Notes: generated from the letters alone by a model not told the origin. A DNA stretch of 64,000 nucleotides from Bacteroidaceae bacterium (GCA_017466325.1 JAFTUK010000008.1:55113-119112), one strand, 5' to 3'; positions 53,585-63,093 are shown, counted from the stretch's first letter. Numbers and translations: made by a program.

Positions 53585-54691
53585 CTATTCTGCCATTAAG
53601 GAAAAATACATCCTTTCATATTCTCTGGCAACCTTCTCCACACTATGGTGCTTGCGGACATATTCCACGCTCTGCCTTTTCAGTTCGGGCAAGCGTTCGG
53701 GATGCAACACCAACTGTTCCAACTGAGCATAGACACTTTCCTCGCTCGGTTCCACGTTGATTATCGGACGCAAGCGGCTTTCCTCGAGAAGGTCGTAATG
53801 CTCCTCCTCTCCACCTCCCACACATACAATACCCTTGCTCATAGCCAGCAGGGCATTCATCGCCGGAGTGTAGCTGTACAGTTGGTCCAGAATCACATCG
53901 CTGCCGTCCATCATGTTCTGGTATTGTTCAAATGGCACGCCCTCTGCCACAAGCAATTCCACCCTATCAGGATATACCTGTGCCAGGCGCTTGACAGCAC
54001 GCAGCATGATGTCTGTCCCCTTGTATTTGGAACGTCCCTTGCTGATGCCAACAAAAATTTTTATTCTCTCTCCCTGCATAGGGTGTGGATTGTTCTCTGG
54101 TATCGGGAATGGGATAAACTTTGTCTTTGCCTTAAAGGCTCCGCCCTCGGCTAACTGATATGTAAGCCAATATTCGTACAGACCTGCCACTATAACCTCC
54201 GACCGTTCTGCCACATAACGGCACAGGCGCTCGGCATCCGTACCTATCCACGTGTCAATATCTGCCTGTGCCACGGTATCCGTTCGAGGTTCGTCTCCTA
54301 TATTGAAATCGCTGTATCGCATCGGGCGGATGTCGCGGTTCACCTGCACCCAATAATGGTCCATACCGAATGCCCCCAGCACAATGTGTCTGTTGTTACG
54401 GCACAGATAATCAAATATCATTCTGTGGGGGGCTGGACGCATCTCAAAGAATACCGGGTTTATCAGTTGCACGATATCGTATCCGCGCATCTTGGGCAAG
54501 GCACACAACAAACGCCAGGCAAAAGAGACATGACCGCGCCAGTCCATTCTGTGGCAAAGGTCTATATCCCTGGGATAACCCTTCCAACTGTCGCCTCCGC
54601 TGGCCACAGTCACCTCATGACCAAGGGCACGAAGTCCCTGTGCCAAGGTCCAGTGTACATTGCTGTACTCACCTACGAGAAGAATTTTCAT
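53585..54691 (-). CDS. Glycosyltransferase, GT4-like
   Basis: The start at ATG 54691 (MKILLVGEYSNVHW) gives 368 residues; an upstream start adds a basic non-family stretch. GT-B layout: GLRALGHEVTVASGG in the first domain and IFVGISKGRSKYKGTDIM, YSYTPAMNALLAMSKGIVCVG in the second. It should act with the neighbouring glycosyltransferases in the second glycan locus. Confidence 0.83.
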   Translation of the reverse strand: MKILLVGEYSNVHWTLAQGLRALGHEVTVASGGDSWKGYPRDIDLCHRMDWRGHVSFAWRLLCALPKMRGYDIVQLINPVFFEMRPAPHRMIFDYLCRNNRHIVLGAFGMDHYWVQVNRDIRPMRYSDFNIGDEPRTDTVAQADIDTWIGTDAERLCRYVAERSEVIVAGLYEYWLTYQLAEGGAFKAKTKFIPFPIPENNPHPMQGERIKIFVGISKGRSKYKGTDIMLRAVKRLAQVYPDRVELLVAEGVPFEQYQNMMDGSDVILDQLYSYTPAMNALLAMSKGIVCVGGGEEEHYDLLEESRLRPIINVEPSEESVYAQLEQLVLHPERLPELKRQSVEYVRKHHSVEKVAREYERMYFSLMAE

Positions 54692-54790
54692 ATCGTGTCT
54701 GTAATGTCGCTTCTTTATCACCCTTTTTTCGGCAACCCCCTCCGTCGCTGTGCGACACCTCACCCTAACTTCGGGAGGAAATAGGGAGAT

Positions 54791-55846
54791 TCATATACTA
54801 AACCAAAAGCGTTTCCAGATCTCTATCACATTATGTTTTGAGTATCTCACGGATGTATCTTTCGCATTTCTTCCCATCCGTTCCCTGAGCTGCCCATCTT
54901 CTATCAACGCAGAAACAGACCTCACAAAGGCATCATCATCATCCTGTGGTACAAGAAAACCGTTCTCACCGTTCCTGATTATGTCAGCAGGCCCGTACGG
55001 GCAGTCCGTACTTACCACATGCAGACCGCTTCGCATGGCCTCTATCAGTACCATCGGCAGTCCTTCTGTTCTCGAACAGAGCAGAAGCATAGCACTCTTT
55101 GCATACATGCCGGCAATATCAGATACCTGACCATGCAACACCACACTGTCACCGATACCCATACGTTCTACCTCGGCACGCACCTCGGTTTCGAGTTCCC
55201 CCTCTCCGCAAATGTCCAACTGCCAGCCTGGATGCCTCGCAACGATACATTTCCACAGGCTGACAAGCCTCAAAGGATCCTTCTCCGGGCACAACCGTCC
55301 CACAAACAAGCACCTTCTTCCTCCCTCACAGAGAGGGGTGAGAAGGGTCCCCACAAAGTTCGGTATCACCTCCACCCTCTTTGCACGAGTGTAGTTTGCC
55401 GCATCTCCATTTGTCAGGCACACCACAGCGTCCACCCTGCACTCCATAAGCGGATACAGCCATCTGTGGTTGCTGTGCTGACGTGCCGTATGTGCCTCGA
55501 AGACCGTAAAGCCTTTCCATGAAGAAAAGGCCGCCAGCACAGCACCCATAGCACGGAAATGCACCACTGCATCTGGTCCTATCGCGCGTACCTTATTATT
55601 ATATATATATAGGACACGTGGTATTGCGGCCAACCATCCCAATCCCGACTTGGGACGCTTTACATCAAGACAGACCTGCCTCACCCTTTTGTCCAAGGGG
55701 AAAGCAGGCCTGTCTTCATCTTGCCATATCGTCATCAGCATAACCTCAAACCCATCCTCGGCAGCCATAGCATTCATCTTCTCTATGATGATGCGTTCCA
55801 AACCTCCAACAGTGGAAATATGCTCTATGACGTATAGCAGTTTCAT
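54791..55846 (-). CDS. Glycosyltransferase family 4
   Basis: A 351-residue GT-B enzyme. The start IEHISTVGGLERIIIEKMNAM is typical of the group that includes GalNAc- and GlcNAc-transferases. The donor domain has CLFVGRLCPEKDPLRLV, LHGQVSDIAGMY and the E-x7-E region SRTEGLPMVLIEAMRSGLHVV. It lies about 100 bases upstream of the other GT4 gene on the same strand. Confidence 0.88.
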   Translation of the reverse strand: MKLLYVIEHISTVGGLERIIIEKMNAMAAEDGFEVMLMTIWQDEDRPAFPLDKRVRQVCLDVKRPKSGLGWLAAIPRVLYIYNNKVRAIGPDAVVHFRAMGAVLAAFSSWKGFTVFEAHTARQHSNHRWLYPLMECRVDAVVCLTNGDAANYTRAKRVEVIPNFVGTLLTPLCEGGRRCLFVGRLCPEKDPLRLVSLWKCIVARHPGWQLDICGEGELETEVRAEVERMGIGDSVVLHGQVSDIAGMYAKSAMLLLCSRTEGLPMVLIEAMRSGLHVVSTDCPYGPADIIRNGENGFLVPQDDDDAFVRSVSALIEDGQLRERMGRNAKDTSVRYSKHNVIEIWKRFWFSI

Positions 55847-55865
55847 TACATGTTTTATTTAATCA

Positions 55866-55918
55866 GGGGGCAAAGACCTTAAGGACCTTAAAATCCCTAA
55901 GGTCCTTACAATCCCTAC
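55866..55918. repeat. CCTTAAGG-type intergenic repeat, copy 3
   Basis: CAAAGACCTTAAGGACC, then TTAAAATCCCTAAGGTCC and TTACAATCCC, fills the space between mscS and the GT4 gene. It matches the repeats at 1360-1405 and 2648-2690. Confidence 0.55.
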
Positions 55919-56742
55919 CTCTGATGAATCGTCAACTGCGGATAGGGGAAGTTGATGCCCTGACGGTTGAACTCGTTGTATATCTTCTCGTTTGTCTGGA
56001 AGAACACATCCCAGTAGTTCTCGCTCTTCACCCAAACACGCACGGTCATGCTAACACAACTGTCAGACAAACTTCCAAGAACTATTACAGGTGCTGGTTC
56101 CTGCAATACCCTTTCGTCTTTGGATAGGATTCCAGACAGAGTCTCTCTCACCTTGTCAATATCCTCGCCATACTCCACAGCGACATTAAAGTCAACACGA
56201 CGCAAGGGTTCCTTGCTGTAGTTTGTTATATTACCGCTGGACAAAGCACCATTGGGCAGATATATCTTCTTGTTATCGGGTGTTGTCAGTATGGTGTGGA
56301 ATATCTGTATTTCAGATACTGTACCGCCTGTTCCCTGAGCCTCTATGTAGTCTCCCACCTTGAATGGACGGAACAGCAGTATCACTATGCCGCCTGCCAG
56401 GTTCTGCAGATTGCCGGACAAAGCCATACCTACTGCCACACCGGCCGAAGCCAACAGAGCAGCGAAACTGGTTGTATTCACTCCCAATGCACTGACTACA
56501 CTGATAACCAGCAGAATCATCAGCAGGATGTTCACCAGACTTCCCAAGAACGTCTGTATGGCAGGATCCACTTTCTTACGCTCCATCACACCATGAAGCA
56601 TGCGGTTTATCAGCGATATCAACGCCTTACCAACAAAATATATTATTATGGCAATGATAATGCTCTTGCCTGCCTCCACTCCAAGGTCAATGCCCTTGTC
56701 TATCAATTCCTTGATATAATCACTGTTTCCTAACTCTTTCAT
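55915..56742 (-). CDS. MscS-family mechanosensitive channel
   Basis: A 275-residue small-conductance channel. Three membrane helices occupy about 20-105, the last being the glycine/alanine-rich pore helix (ASAGVAVGMALSGNLQNLAGG). The cytoplasmic beta domain follows with FRPFKVGDYIEAQGTGGTV and LPNGALSSGNITNYS. It opens under membrane tension to release solutes on osmotic downshock. It stands alone between repeats. Confidence 0.93.
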   Translation of the reverse strand: MKELGNSDYIKELIDKGIDLGVEAGKSIIIAIIIYFVGKALISLINRMLHGVMERKKVDPAIQTFLGSLVNILLMILLVISVVSALGVNTTSFAALLASAGVAVGMALSGNLQNLAGGIVILLFRPFKVGDYIEAQGTGGTVSEIQIFHTILTTPDNKKIYLPNGALSSGNITNYSKEPLRRVDFNVAVEYGEDIDKVRETLSGILSKDERVLQEPAPVIVLGSLSDSCVSMTVRVWVKSENYWDVFFQTNEKIYNEFNRQGINFPYPQLTIHQR

Positions 56743-56999
56743 GTTCTTTTATTTATTTGTAACTTTGCTTTAACTCAAATCAGTTCCTACGGACGTAGCC
56801 CCCCGGTTCACCTGTCAGTTTTACGTTTATCTCTGTCCCCATAAGTTAGGGAGGAGGAGGAGCGAAGAGACGGAGGAGGTATGTCAATTTCCCAGATTTC
56901 CGTTTTCCGTTTAGCGTTTTCCGTTTTCACACAGACACCCCTCCGTTCTTTATGCGAAGAGGTGTCTGTCTTGTATCATAAACTACGTTTTCCTGTTTC
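56743..56999. repeat. Intergenic region with TTTTCCG repeats and a hairpin
   Basis: This gap between nifJ and mscS holds GATTTCCGTTTTCCGTTT and GCGTTTTCCGTTTTC (56895-56929). Next comes a 9-bp stem, ACAGACACC with GGTGTCTGT (56931-56939 and 56961-56969), that lies after the nifJ stop. The hairpin has no T-run on the minus strand, so it is at best a weak terminator. Confidence 0.45.
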
Positions 57000-59900
57000 T
57001 TACAGAGACCAGTCTTCCTGGGTCTTGCGGATGTATGACTTGTAGCGGCGCTGTGCTGCAGCCTTACAAGCATCATACAGTTCCTGTGCCTCCTGGGGAG
57101 CGGCCTTCTTCAGAGAGAGGAAGCGAACCTCACCCTCGAGGAAGTCCTGGAACTTGTCCCATTCGGGCTCCTTGCTGTCCAGCTGGAAGGGGTTCTTGCC
57201 CTCCTCGCCCAGAGCGGGATTGTAGCGCCACAAGTGCCAGTAGCCACATTCTACGGCCTTGGCCTCCTCGGCCTGGCTCTTGCCCATGCCGCCCTTAGCC
57301 TTCAGGCCGTGGTTGATACAGGGAGCGTAAGCGATTACCAGTGAAGGACCGTTCCATGCCTCAGCCTCGCGGAATGCCTTCAGACACTGTGCCTGGTCGG
57401 CACCCATAGCCACCTGTGCCACATATACGTTGCCGTATGTTGCCTGCATCAGACCCAGATCCTTCTTGCCCACACGCTTGCCGTTGGCAGCAAACTGTGC
57501 AATGGCACCGATGGGAGTAGCCTTTGATGCCTGACCGCCGGTATTTGAGTAAACCTCGGTGTCGATGACGAAGATGTTTACGTCCTCGCCGGAACCGATA
57601 ACGTGGTCCAGACCGCCGTAGCCGATATCGTAGGAAGCACCGTCGCCACCGATAATCCACTGGCTGCGCTTAACCAGATAGTGATCCAGTTCCTTCAGCT
57701 GCTGGCAAACGGGGCAACCTGCCTCGGCACCTGCGGCAATCATGGGCTTCAGCACTGCTGCTGCTGCCTTAGAGGCATCGGTGTCGTTCTGCCCCTCTAT
57801 CCACTGCTGTGCGGCAGCCTTGAACTCGGCAGGAGTCTCCTCTGAAGCGATGGCCTGAGACAACAGGTCGTTGATGCGTGCCTTCATCTTCTTGTTGGCC
57901 AATACCATACCCAGACCGAACTCGCAGAAGTCCTCGAACAGAGAGTTTGCCCATGCGGGACCCTGACCCTCGGCATTCTTGGTGTAGGGGGTAGAGGGGA
58001 TTGAACCAGAGTAGATAGAAGAGCAGCCTGTTGCGTTGGCCACCATCTGGCGGTCACCGAACAGTTGGCTGATGAGCTTCACGTAGGGAGTCTCACCACA
58101 GCCGGCACATGCACCGCTGAACTCGAACAGAGGCTGTGCGAACTGGCTGTTCTTGGGGCTCTGCTTGATGTCCACCAGATGCTGCTTGCTTGTCACCTTC
58201 TGCATGAAGTACTTCCAGTCGGCAGCGTTCTTTGCAGCCTCTTCTGAAGAGTCGTCGTAGGCCTTCATTGTCAGAGCTACGCCCTTCTTGGGATTGCCGG
58301 GACATACATCGGCACAGTTGCCGCAACCCAGACAGTCCTTGTCGTCCACTGCGATGACGAAGTGCATGCCCTTCATGGCGGCAGGAGCCTTCATCTCTAT
58401 GCTCTGGCCCTCGTAGCCTGCCAGTTCCTCGTCGGTCATTACGATGGGACGGATAGCGGCGTGAGGACAAACGAATGCACACTTGTTACACTGGATACAG
58501 TTCTCGCTGTTCCATACGGGCACGAAGCCGGCAACGCCACGCTTCTCGTATGCAGCAGTACCCTGCTCCCATGCACCGTCCTCTATGCCCTTGTATGCAC
58601 TCACGGGCAACAGGTCGCCGTTCTGAGCGTTGATGGGACGTACCAGGCTGGTGATGTATTCGGGCTCGTCATACTTGGGAGCCTCGTCGGCAGGCAGGTT
58701 GGCCCAGGCGGGATCCACGGGCAGAACCTTGTACTCGCCACCGCGGTCCACGGCAGCGTAGTTCATGTTCACCACGTCCTCACCCTTCTTGCCGTAAGAC
58801 TTCACGATAGCCTTCTTCATCTGCTCTACTGCCAGTTCCACGGGGATAACCTCGGTGATACGGAAGAATGCAGACTGCAGGATGGTGTTGGTGCGGTTGC
58901 CCAGACCAATCTCCTGAGCGATCTTGGTAGCATTGATATAATATACTGTGATGTTCTTCTCGGCGAAGTACTTCTTCAGGTTGTTGGGGATGAAGTTCAC
59001 CAGTTCCTCGCCCTCGAAGATGGTGTTCAGCAGGAACTGACCGCCGGGCTGCAGACCACGGATAACATCATACATGCGCAGATAAGCCTGAACGTGACAT
59101 GCCACAAAGTTGGGAGTCTTGATCTGGTATGTGCTGCGGATGGGGGTGTCGCCGAAGCGCAGGTGAGAACAGGTAAAGCCACCGCTCTTCTTTGAGTCGT
59201 AAGAGAAGTAAGCCTGGCAGTACTTGTCGGTATTGTCACCGATAATCTTCACAGAGTTCTTGTTGGCACCCACGGTACCGTCGGCACCCAAACCGAAGAA
59301 CTTGGCCTCGAAGATACCCTTGCCACCCAGTGCCATCTCTTCCTTCTTGGGCAGAGAGGTGAAGGTAAGGTCGTCCACGATGCCCACTGTGAAGTGGTCC
59401 TTGGGCTGAGCCATCTCCAGGTTCTCGAATACACCCAGAATCATGGTGGGGGTAACGTCGGCACTGCCCAGACCATAGCGTCCGCCCACGATGAGGGGAG
59501 CGTTCTCCACGCCATAGAAGGCATCCTTCACGTCCAGCAACAGAGGTTCGCCGTTGCTGCCGGGTTCCTTGGTGCGGTCCAGTACGGCAATGCGCTTGCA
59601 GCTTGCAGGCACGGCCTTCAGCAGGTGCTTCACAGAGAAGGGACGATACAGGTGTACGCTCACCATACCGTACTTCTTGCCGTTGGCATTAGCATGGTCA
59701 ATAGCCTCGCGTGCAGCCTCGGTGGCAGAACCCATCAGGATGATGATGTTCTCTGCATCCTCAGCACCATAATATGTAAACAGGTCATACTTGCGGCCTG
59801 TGCGCTCGCTGATTGCAGCCATGTACTTCTCCACGATGGCAGGAACGGCATCGTAGTAGCGGTTGCAGCTCTCGCGGTGAGCGAAGAAGGTCTCGGGGTT

Positions 59901-60566
59901 CTCTGCCATACCCTTTGCCATGGGGCGTTCGGGGGTCAGTGCACGTGAACGGAACTCGCTCACTGCCTTCATGTCCACCAGGTCGCGAACGTCGTCGTCC
60001 TCTATCAGTTCCACCTTCTGGTATTCGTGAGAGGTGCGGAAACCGTCGAAGAAGTTGATGAAGGGCACGCGGGCCTCTATGGCAGCCAGATGTGCTACGG
60101 CACTCAGGTCCATAACCTCCTGCACGCTGCCCTCTGCCAGCATGGCGAAACCGGTCTGGCGGCAAGCCATCACGTCGCTGTGGTCACCGAAGATACACAG
60201 AGAGTGTGTGGCCACAGTACGTGCGCTCACGTGGAACACGCTGGGCAGCAACTCGCCGGCAATCTTGTACATATTGGGAATCATCAGCAGCAGACCCTGG
60301 CTGGCGGTGAAGGTAGATGTCAGCGCACCTGCCTGCAGAGAGCCATGCACGGCACCGGCGGCGCCGGCCTCAGACTGCATTTCCTGAACCAGGACTGTAT
60401 CTCCGAACAGATTCTTTCTGCCCTGTGCAGCCCATTCATCCACATGCTCCGCCATAGGAGACGAAGGAGTGATGGGGTAGATGGCGGCAACCTCACTGAA
60501 CATGTAAGCCACATGTCCGGCACAGGTATTACCGTCCCATGTCACAAATTTCTTTTCTTTTGCCAT
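57000..60566 (-). CDS. nifJ: Pyruvate:ferredoxin (flavodoxin) oxidoreductase, single chain
   Basis: The start at ATG 60566 (MAKEKKFVTWDGN) gives 1188 residues, the usual length for the fused homodimer-type enzyme. It oxidises pyruvate with CoA to acetyl-CoA and CO2, passing electrons to ferredoxin or flavodoxin, a central step in anaerobic fermentation. The N-terminal pyrimidine-binding domain has YPITPSSPMAEH. Two 4Fe-4S clusters are bound by CIQCNKCAFVCP (about 695) and CLGCGNCADVCPG (about 745). The proximal cluster site begins CAGCGETPY. The thiamine diphosphate site is GGDGASYDIGYGG with SNTGGQ. A small TCAGGC/GCCTGA hairpin lies 20-37 bases upstream of the ATG. Confidence 0.97.
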   Translation of the reverse strand: MAKEKKFVTWDGNTCAGHVAYMFSEVAAIYPITPSSPMAEHVDEWAAQGRKNLFGDTVLVQEMQSEAGAAGAVHGSLQAGALTSTFTASQGLLLMIPNMYKIAGELLPSVFHVSARTVATHSLCIFGDHSDVMACRQTGFAMLAEGSVQEVMDLSAVAHLAAIEARVPFINFFDGFRTSHEYQKVELIEDDDVRDLVDMKAVSEFRSRALTPERPMAKGMAENPETFFAHRESCNRYYDAVPAIVEKYMAAISERTGRKYDLFTYYGAEDAENIIILMGSATEAAREAIDHANANGKKYGMVSVHLYRPFSVKHLLKAVPASCKRIAVLDRTKEPGSNGEPLLLDVKDAFYGVENAPLIVGGRYGLGSADVTPTMILGVFENLEMAQPKDHFTVGIVDDLTFTSLPKKEEMALGGKGIFEAKFFGLGADGTVGANKNSVKIIGDNTDKYCQAYFSYDSKKSGGFTCSHLRFGDTPIRSTYQIKTPNFVACHVQAYLRMYDVIRGLQPGGQFLLNTIFEGEELVNFIPNNLKKYFAEKNITVYYINATKIAQEIGLGNRTNTILQSAFFRITEVIPVELAVEQMKKAIVKSYGKKGEDVVNMNYAAVDRGGEYKVLPVDPAWANLPADEAPKYDEPEYITSLVRPINAQNGDLLPVSAYKGIEDGAWEQGTAAYEKRGVAGFVPVWNSENCIQCNKCAFVCPHAAIRPIVMTDEELAGYEGQSIEMKAPAAMKGMHFVIAVDDKDCLGCGNCADVCPGNPKKGVALTMKAYDDSSEEAAKNAADWKYFMQKVTSKQHLVDIKQSPKNSQFAQPLFEFSGACAGCGETPYVKLISQLFGDRQMVANATGCSSIYSGSIPSTPYTKNAEGQGPAWANSLFEDFCEFGLGMVLANKKMKARINDLLSQAIASEETPAEFKAAAQQWIEGQNDTDASKAAAAVLKPMIAAGAEAGCPVCQQLKELDHYLVKRSQWIIGGDGASYDIGYGGLDHVIGSGEDVNIFVIDTEVYSNTGGQASKATPIGAIAQFAANGKRVGKKDLGLMQATYGNVYVAQVAMGADQAQCLKAFREAEAWNGPSLVIAYAPCINHGLKAKGGMGKSQAEEAKAVECGYWHLWRYNPALGEEGKNPFQLDSKEPEWDKFQDFLEGEVRFLSLKKAAPQEAQELYDACKAAAQRRYKSYIRKTQEDWSL

Positions 60567-60633
60567 TGTTATTGTTGTTTTATCGTCAGGCACTCGGCCT
60601 GATGCGGTTAATGAATAGTTACTTTATTTATTA

Positions 60634-60680
60634 TTATAGAAACTATAGAATCTATAACATCTATAGCATCTATAGGAATC
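60634..60680. repeat. CTATAGNAT short tandem repeat upstream of nifJ
   Basis: About four imperfect copies of a 10-12 base unit (CTATAGAAT, CTATAACAT, CTATAGCAT, CTATAGGAAT) lie between the ATPase stop and the nifJ leader. No TAnnTTTG box was seen in this gap, so the nifJ promoter is not located. Confidence 0.5.
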
Positions 60681-60690
60681 CATATTATCT

Positions 60691-61872
60691 CTAATACAGC
60701 AGTCCGAACATCCACAGGGGTATTTCCTGTCCCTCACCCTGCTGTTTGTCCGTGCTCACGTATACCACATCCGTAGCCTTGCGCTTGGGCACTTCCTCGG
60801 AAATACGGTATCTGTACTTGCCGTCCAGGATGAATGTGGAAGACCTGTCACCTATATTCACCTTATGCTTTCCGCACACTGCATTCTGGAAGAAGGTCTC
60901 CATCATATCCTGCTTGTTCACGCGCCCGGGCATCATCACATGCATCAGGTTGGTATTGTGCAGCAGCAAGCGTGCAGGTTTCTTCGGGAACTCGTCCCCC
61001 CTGCGATAGACCATGTTCAACAGGCGTGCATCGCTCAGGAACTTAATATAGTTCATTATCGTTGTTCTGGACGTCTGCACCTCCATGGCCAACTGGCTCA
61101 CGTTTGGAGCCCCGGTGCCGCCCGTTGCCAGCAGGAAGAACAGTTTTTTTATTCTGTTGAGGTTCTTCTGCTCCATCTGGTATATGAGCAGCACATCCAC
61201 CTCTATCATCATGTTCATTGTCTTCAGCAGATTCTCGCTGAAGTTCCTTTTCTCCAGTACAAAAGGATAGTATCCATGGTGCAGATATGCTTCGAAATAT
61301 TCCAGGGGATTGCAGCAGGCACACACCTCCTTGGCTATGCGCTCGTGGCGGTTTTCCAGTTCCCTCAGCGTCACGGGCTTTATGTCTGTGCCGGCCTTCA
61401 TATTCAGGAATTCGCGGAACGAGAATCCCCTCAGGCTATAACTGCGGCAAATACCGTTCAGTTCCGGATTTTCGTCCTTCAGCCTCATCACCGTACTGCC
61501 CGTAAACACAATCCGCAGCATGGGGTACTTTTCGTAACACTCATGCAGGACATGGCTCCAGTTGGACAGTTTGAATATCTGGTCTATCAGCAGCACCTGA
61601 CCACCGGCCCTGTAGAACTCTCCGGCAAACTTCACCAGACTATAGGTCTGGAAGAAGAAGTTGTTCATGTTCACATACAGGCATCTTCTGTCACATGGTG
61701 AATAGTTCTCCTTGGCGTAACGCAACAGGAAAGTGGTCTTGCCCACCCCACGGCTTCCCTTGATGCCTATCAGGCGGTCACGCCAGTTTATCTCATCCAT
61801 CAGCGAACGACGGACAGGCTCTCCCAGATGCTCCAGCAGATACCTATGTGTTCTATAAAGGGTTTCCAGCAT
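60691..61872 (-). CDS. AAA_14-type ATPase (DUF4143-like)
   Basis: A 393-residue protein. Walker A is GSRGVGKTTF (38-47). Walker B is QVLLIDQI, with glutamine where the catalytic glutamate usually stands. SLRGFSFREFLN is the conserved region after the sensor, and the C-terminal part has a winged-helix-like segment (NVSQLAMEVQTSRTTIMNYIKFL). Bacteroidetes carry many paralogues with no clear job. It is a single-gene unit. Confidence 0.87.
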   Translation of the reverse strand: MLETLYRTHRYLLEHLGEPVRRSLMDEINWRDRLIGIKGSRGVGKTTFLLRYAKENYSPCDRRCLYVNMNNFFFQTYSLVKFAGEFYRAGGQVLLIDQIFKLSNWSHVLHECYEKYPMLRIVFTGSTVMRLKDENPELNGICRSYSLRGFSFREFLNMKAGTDIKPVTLRELENRHERIAKEVCACCNPLEYFEAYLHHGYYPFVLEKRNFSENLLKTMNMMIEVDVLLIYQMEQKNLNRIKKLFFLLATGGTGAPNVSQLAMEVQTSRTTIMNYIKFLSDARLLNMVYRRGDEFPKKPARLLLHNTNLMHVMMPGRVNKQDMMETFFQNAVCGKHKVNIGDRSSTFILDGKYRYRISEEVPKRKATDVVYVSTDKQQGEGQEIPLWMFGLLY

Positions 61873-62326
61873 GCTTGAACCTTACGTTTTACGTTGACAA
61901 AGATACACTTTTTTTGTTTAATTGCAAAGTACAAGTGACAAAAAGATAAAAACGGGGAGCGGAGGAGCGGGGAGCGGAAAACGGAAAACGGAAAACGGGA
62001 ATCGGAAAACTATCCGCTCACCGCTCCGCCTCTGCGCACTCTTGGCGTAACGAAGTTTGCGCCCCTCCAGCGCCAGCGTTAAGTACGAAAATGAAATAAA
62101 ACTCTGCGCTCTCTGCGTCCTCTGCGTGCCAAACAAAACACATTGACTGCTTGACAAAGTGAAATCGGAAATCGGAAAACGGAAATCTGCGAGTAAGCGA
62201 GAGCAGAGAAAATTAATTTACTCTGCCGAGCGTGAGCAGATTCAAGACGACGCAGTCGGATTAAATCGGAAAACTATCCGCTCATCCGCTCATCCGCTCA
62301 CCCGCTCACCGTTAACCTCTAATCTC
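61873..62326. repeat. 454-base intergenic region of mixed dispersed repeats
   Basis: No gene is seen. The stretch holds CGGAAAACGGAAAACGG (61976-62000), GCGGAGGAGCGGGGAGCGG (about 61957-61976), CTCTGCGCTCTCTGCGTCC (62102-62125), AATCGGAAATCGG-like units (62161-62185), an imperfect hairpin GCAGAGAAAATT/AATTTACTCTGC (62203-62226), and CCGCTCAT tandem copies (62278-62310). These are the same spacer families seen elsewhere in the window, here packed together. Confidence 0.6.
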
Positions 62327-63031
62327 TCACCGCTCACCTCTCCCCCATTCCACCTTTCCCAAGTTTCTCATCTGGCGCATTATCTGCGTTTGTCTGCGCA
62401 GCATATATGGCGTAGGGTCCTTTGAACTGAACTTCAGCGGATTCGGCAGCGTGGCCGCTATCAGGGCGCAATTGGCCCGTGTCAGTCGGTCGGCACCACG
62501 TCCGAAGTGCTGCCATGCCACGGCATCGGCGCCGTATATGCCGTCTCCCATCTCTATGCAGTTCAGATACACCTCCATTATTCTGTGCTTGTCCCACATC
62601 AGTTCTATCAGTATGGTGAAGTATGCTTCCAGTCCTTTTCTGAACCACCCTCCTCCGGGCCACAGAAACACGTTCTTTGCCGTCTGCTGGCTGATGGTGC
62701 TGGCGCCGCGCTTGCGCTTTCCGCTCTGCCTTTCGTCCCAAGCCTTGGATATGGCTTCAAAGTCGAAACCGTTGTGCGTCATGAACCTCTGGTCCTCGCT
62801 TGCCACCACGGCAAGAGCCATGTCAGGTACCATGCCCTTGTCCATATCCACCCAGTGGTGCTTCAGGCGTATCTTCTCGCCACGTCCCATCTGCTGGCAG
62901 CAACGTATCAGCATCAGCGGAGTCACCGGCACTGGCAACCACCTGTATGCCAGCACCGCCAGTATGGAACTGAGGAAAAACAGCCCCACCGTCCATCGGA
63001 TTATATTGCGCAGTCTTGTGAGTAGTTTCAT
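62327..63031 (-). CDS. mtgA: Monofunctional peptidoglycan glycosyltransferase
   Basis: The start at ATG 63031 (MKLLTRLRNIIRW) gives 234 residues; a longer reading through the repeat upstream yields only low-complexity FLSFLSF sequence. One membrane helix lies at about 14-34. The GT51 motifs are EDQRFMTHNGFDFEAI, GASTISQQTAKNVFL, and RIMEVYLNCIEMGDGIYG. It polymerises lipid II glycan chains without a transpeptidase domain, in the periplasm. Confidence 0.94.
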   Translation of the reverse strand: MKLLTRLRNIIRWTVGLFFLSSILAVLAYRWLPVPVTPLMLIRCCQQMGRGEKIRLKHHWVDMDKGMVPDMALAVVASEDQRFMTHNGFDFEAISKAWDERQSGKRKRGASTISQQTAKNVFLWPGGGWFRKGLEAYFTILIELMWDKHRIMEVYLNCIEMGDGIYGADAVAWQHFGRGADRLTRANCALIAATLPNPLKFSSKDPTPYMLRRQTQIMRQMRNLGKVEWGRGER

Positions 63032-63093
63032 AGAGAGAAAAGGAGAGAAAAGGAGAGAAAAGGAGAGAAAGGAGAGAAAGGGGAGAAAGGGGA
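63032..63093. repeat. GGAGAGAAAA tandem repeat adjoining the mtgA start
   Basis: Six or seven copies of AGGAGAGAAA (9-10 bases) run straight up to the mtgA ATG; on the sense strand it is a pyrimidine tract. The repeat is open in the mtgA frame, which makes the true start uncertain. Confidence 0.75.

Noticed and set aside
56931-56969. Terminator for nifJ
   Set aside because: The 9-bp stem lacks a T-run on the nifJ strand, so it is noted only as a hairpin.
57990-58015. GGGGATTGAACC resembling a tRNA T-arm
   Set aside because: It is inside the nifJ coding sequence and has no acceptor, D or anticodon stems around it.
58362-60602. Several plus-strand open frames opposite nifJ
   Set aside because: All lie within the oxidoreductase gene, which has all cofactor motifs; GC-rich codon use keeps other frames open.
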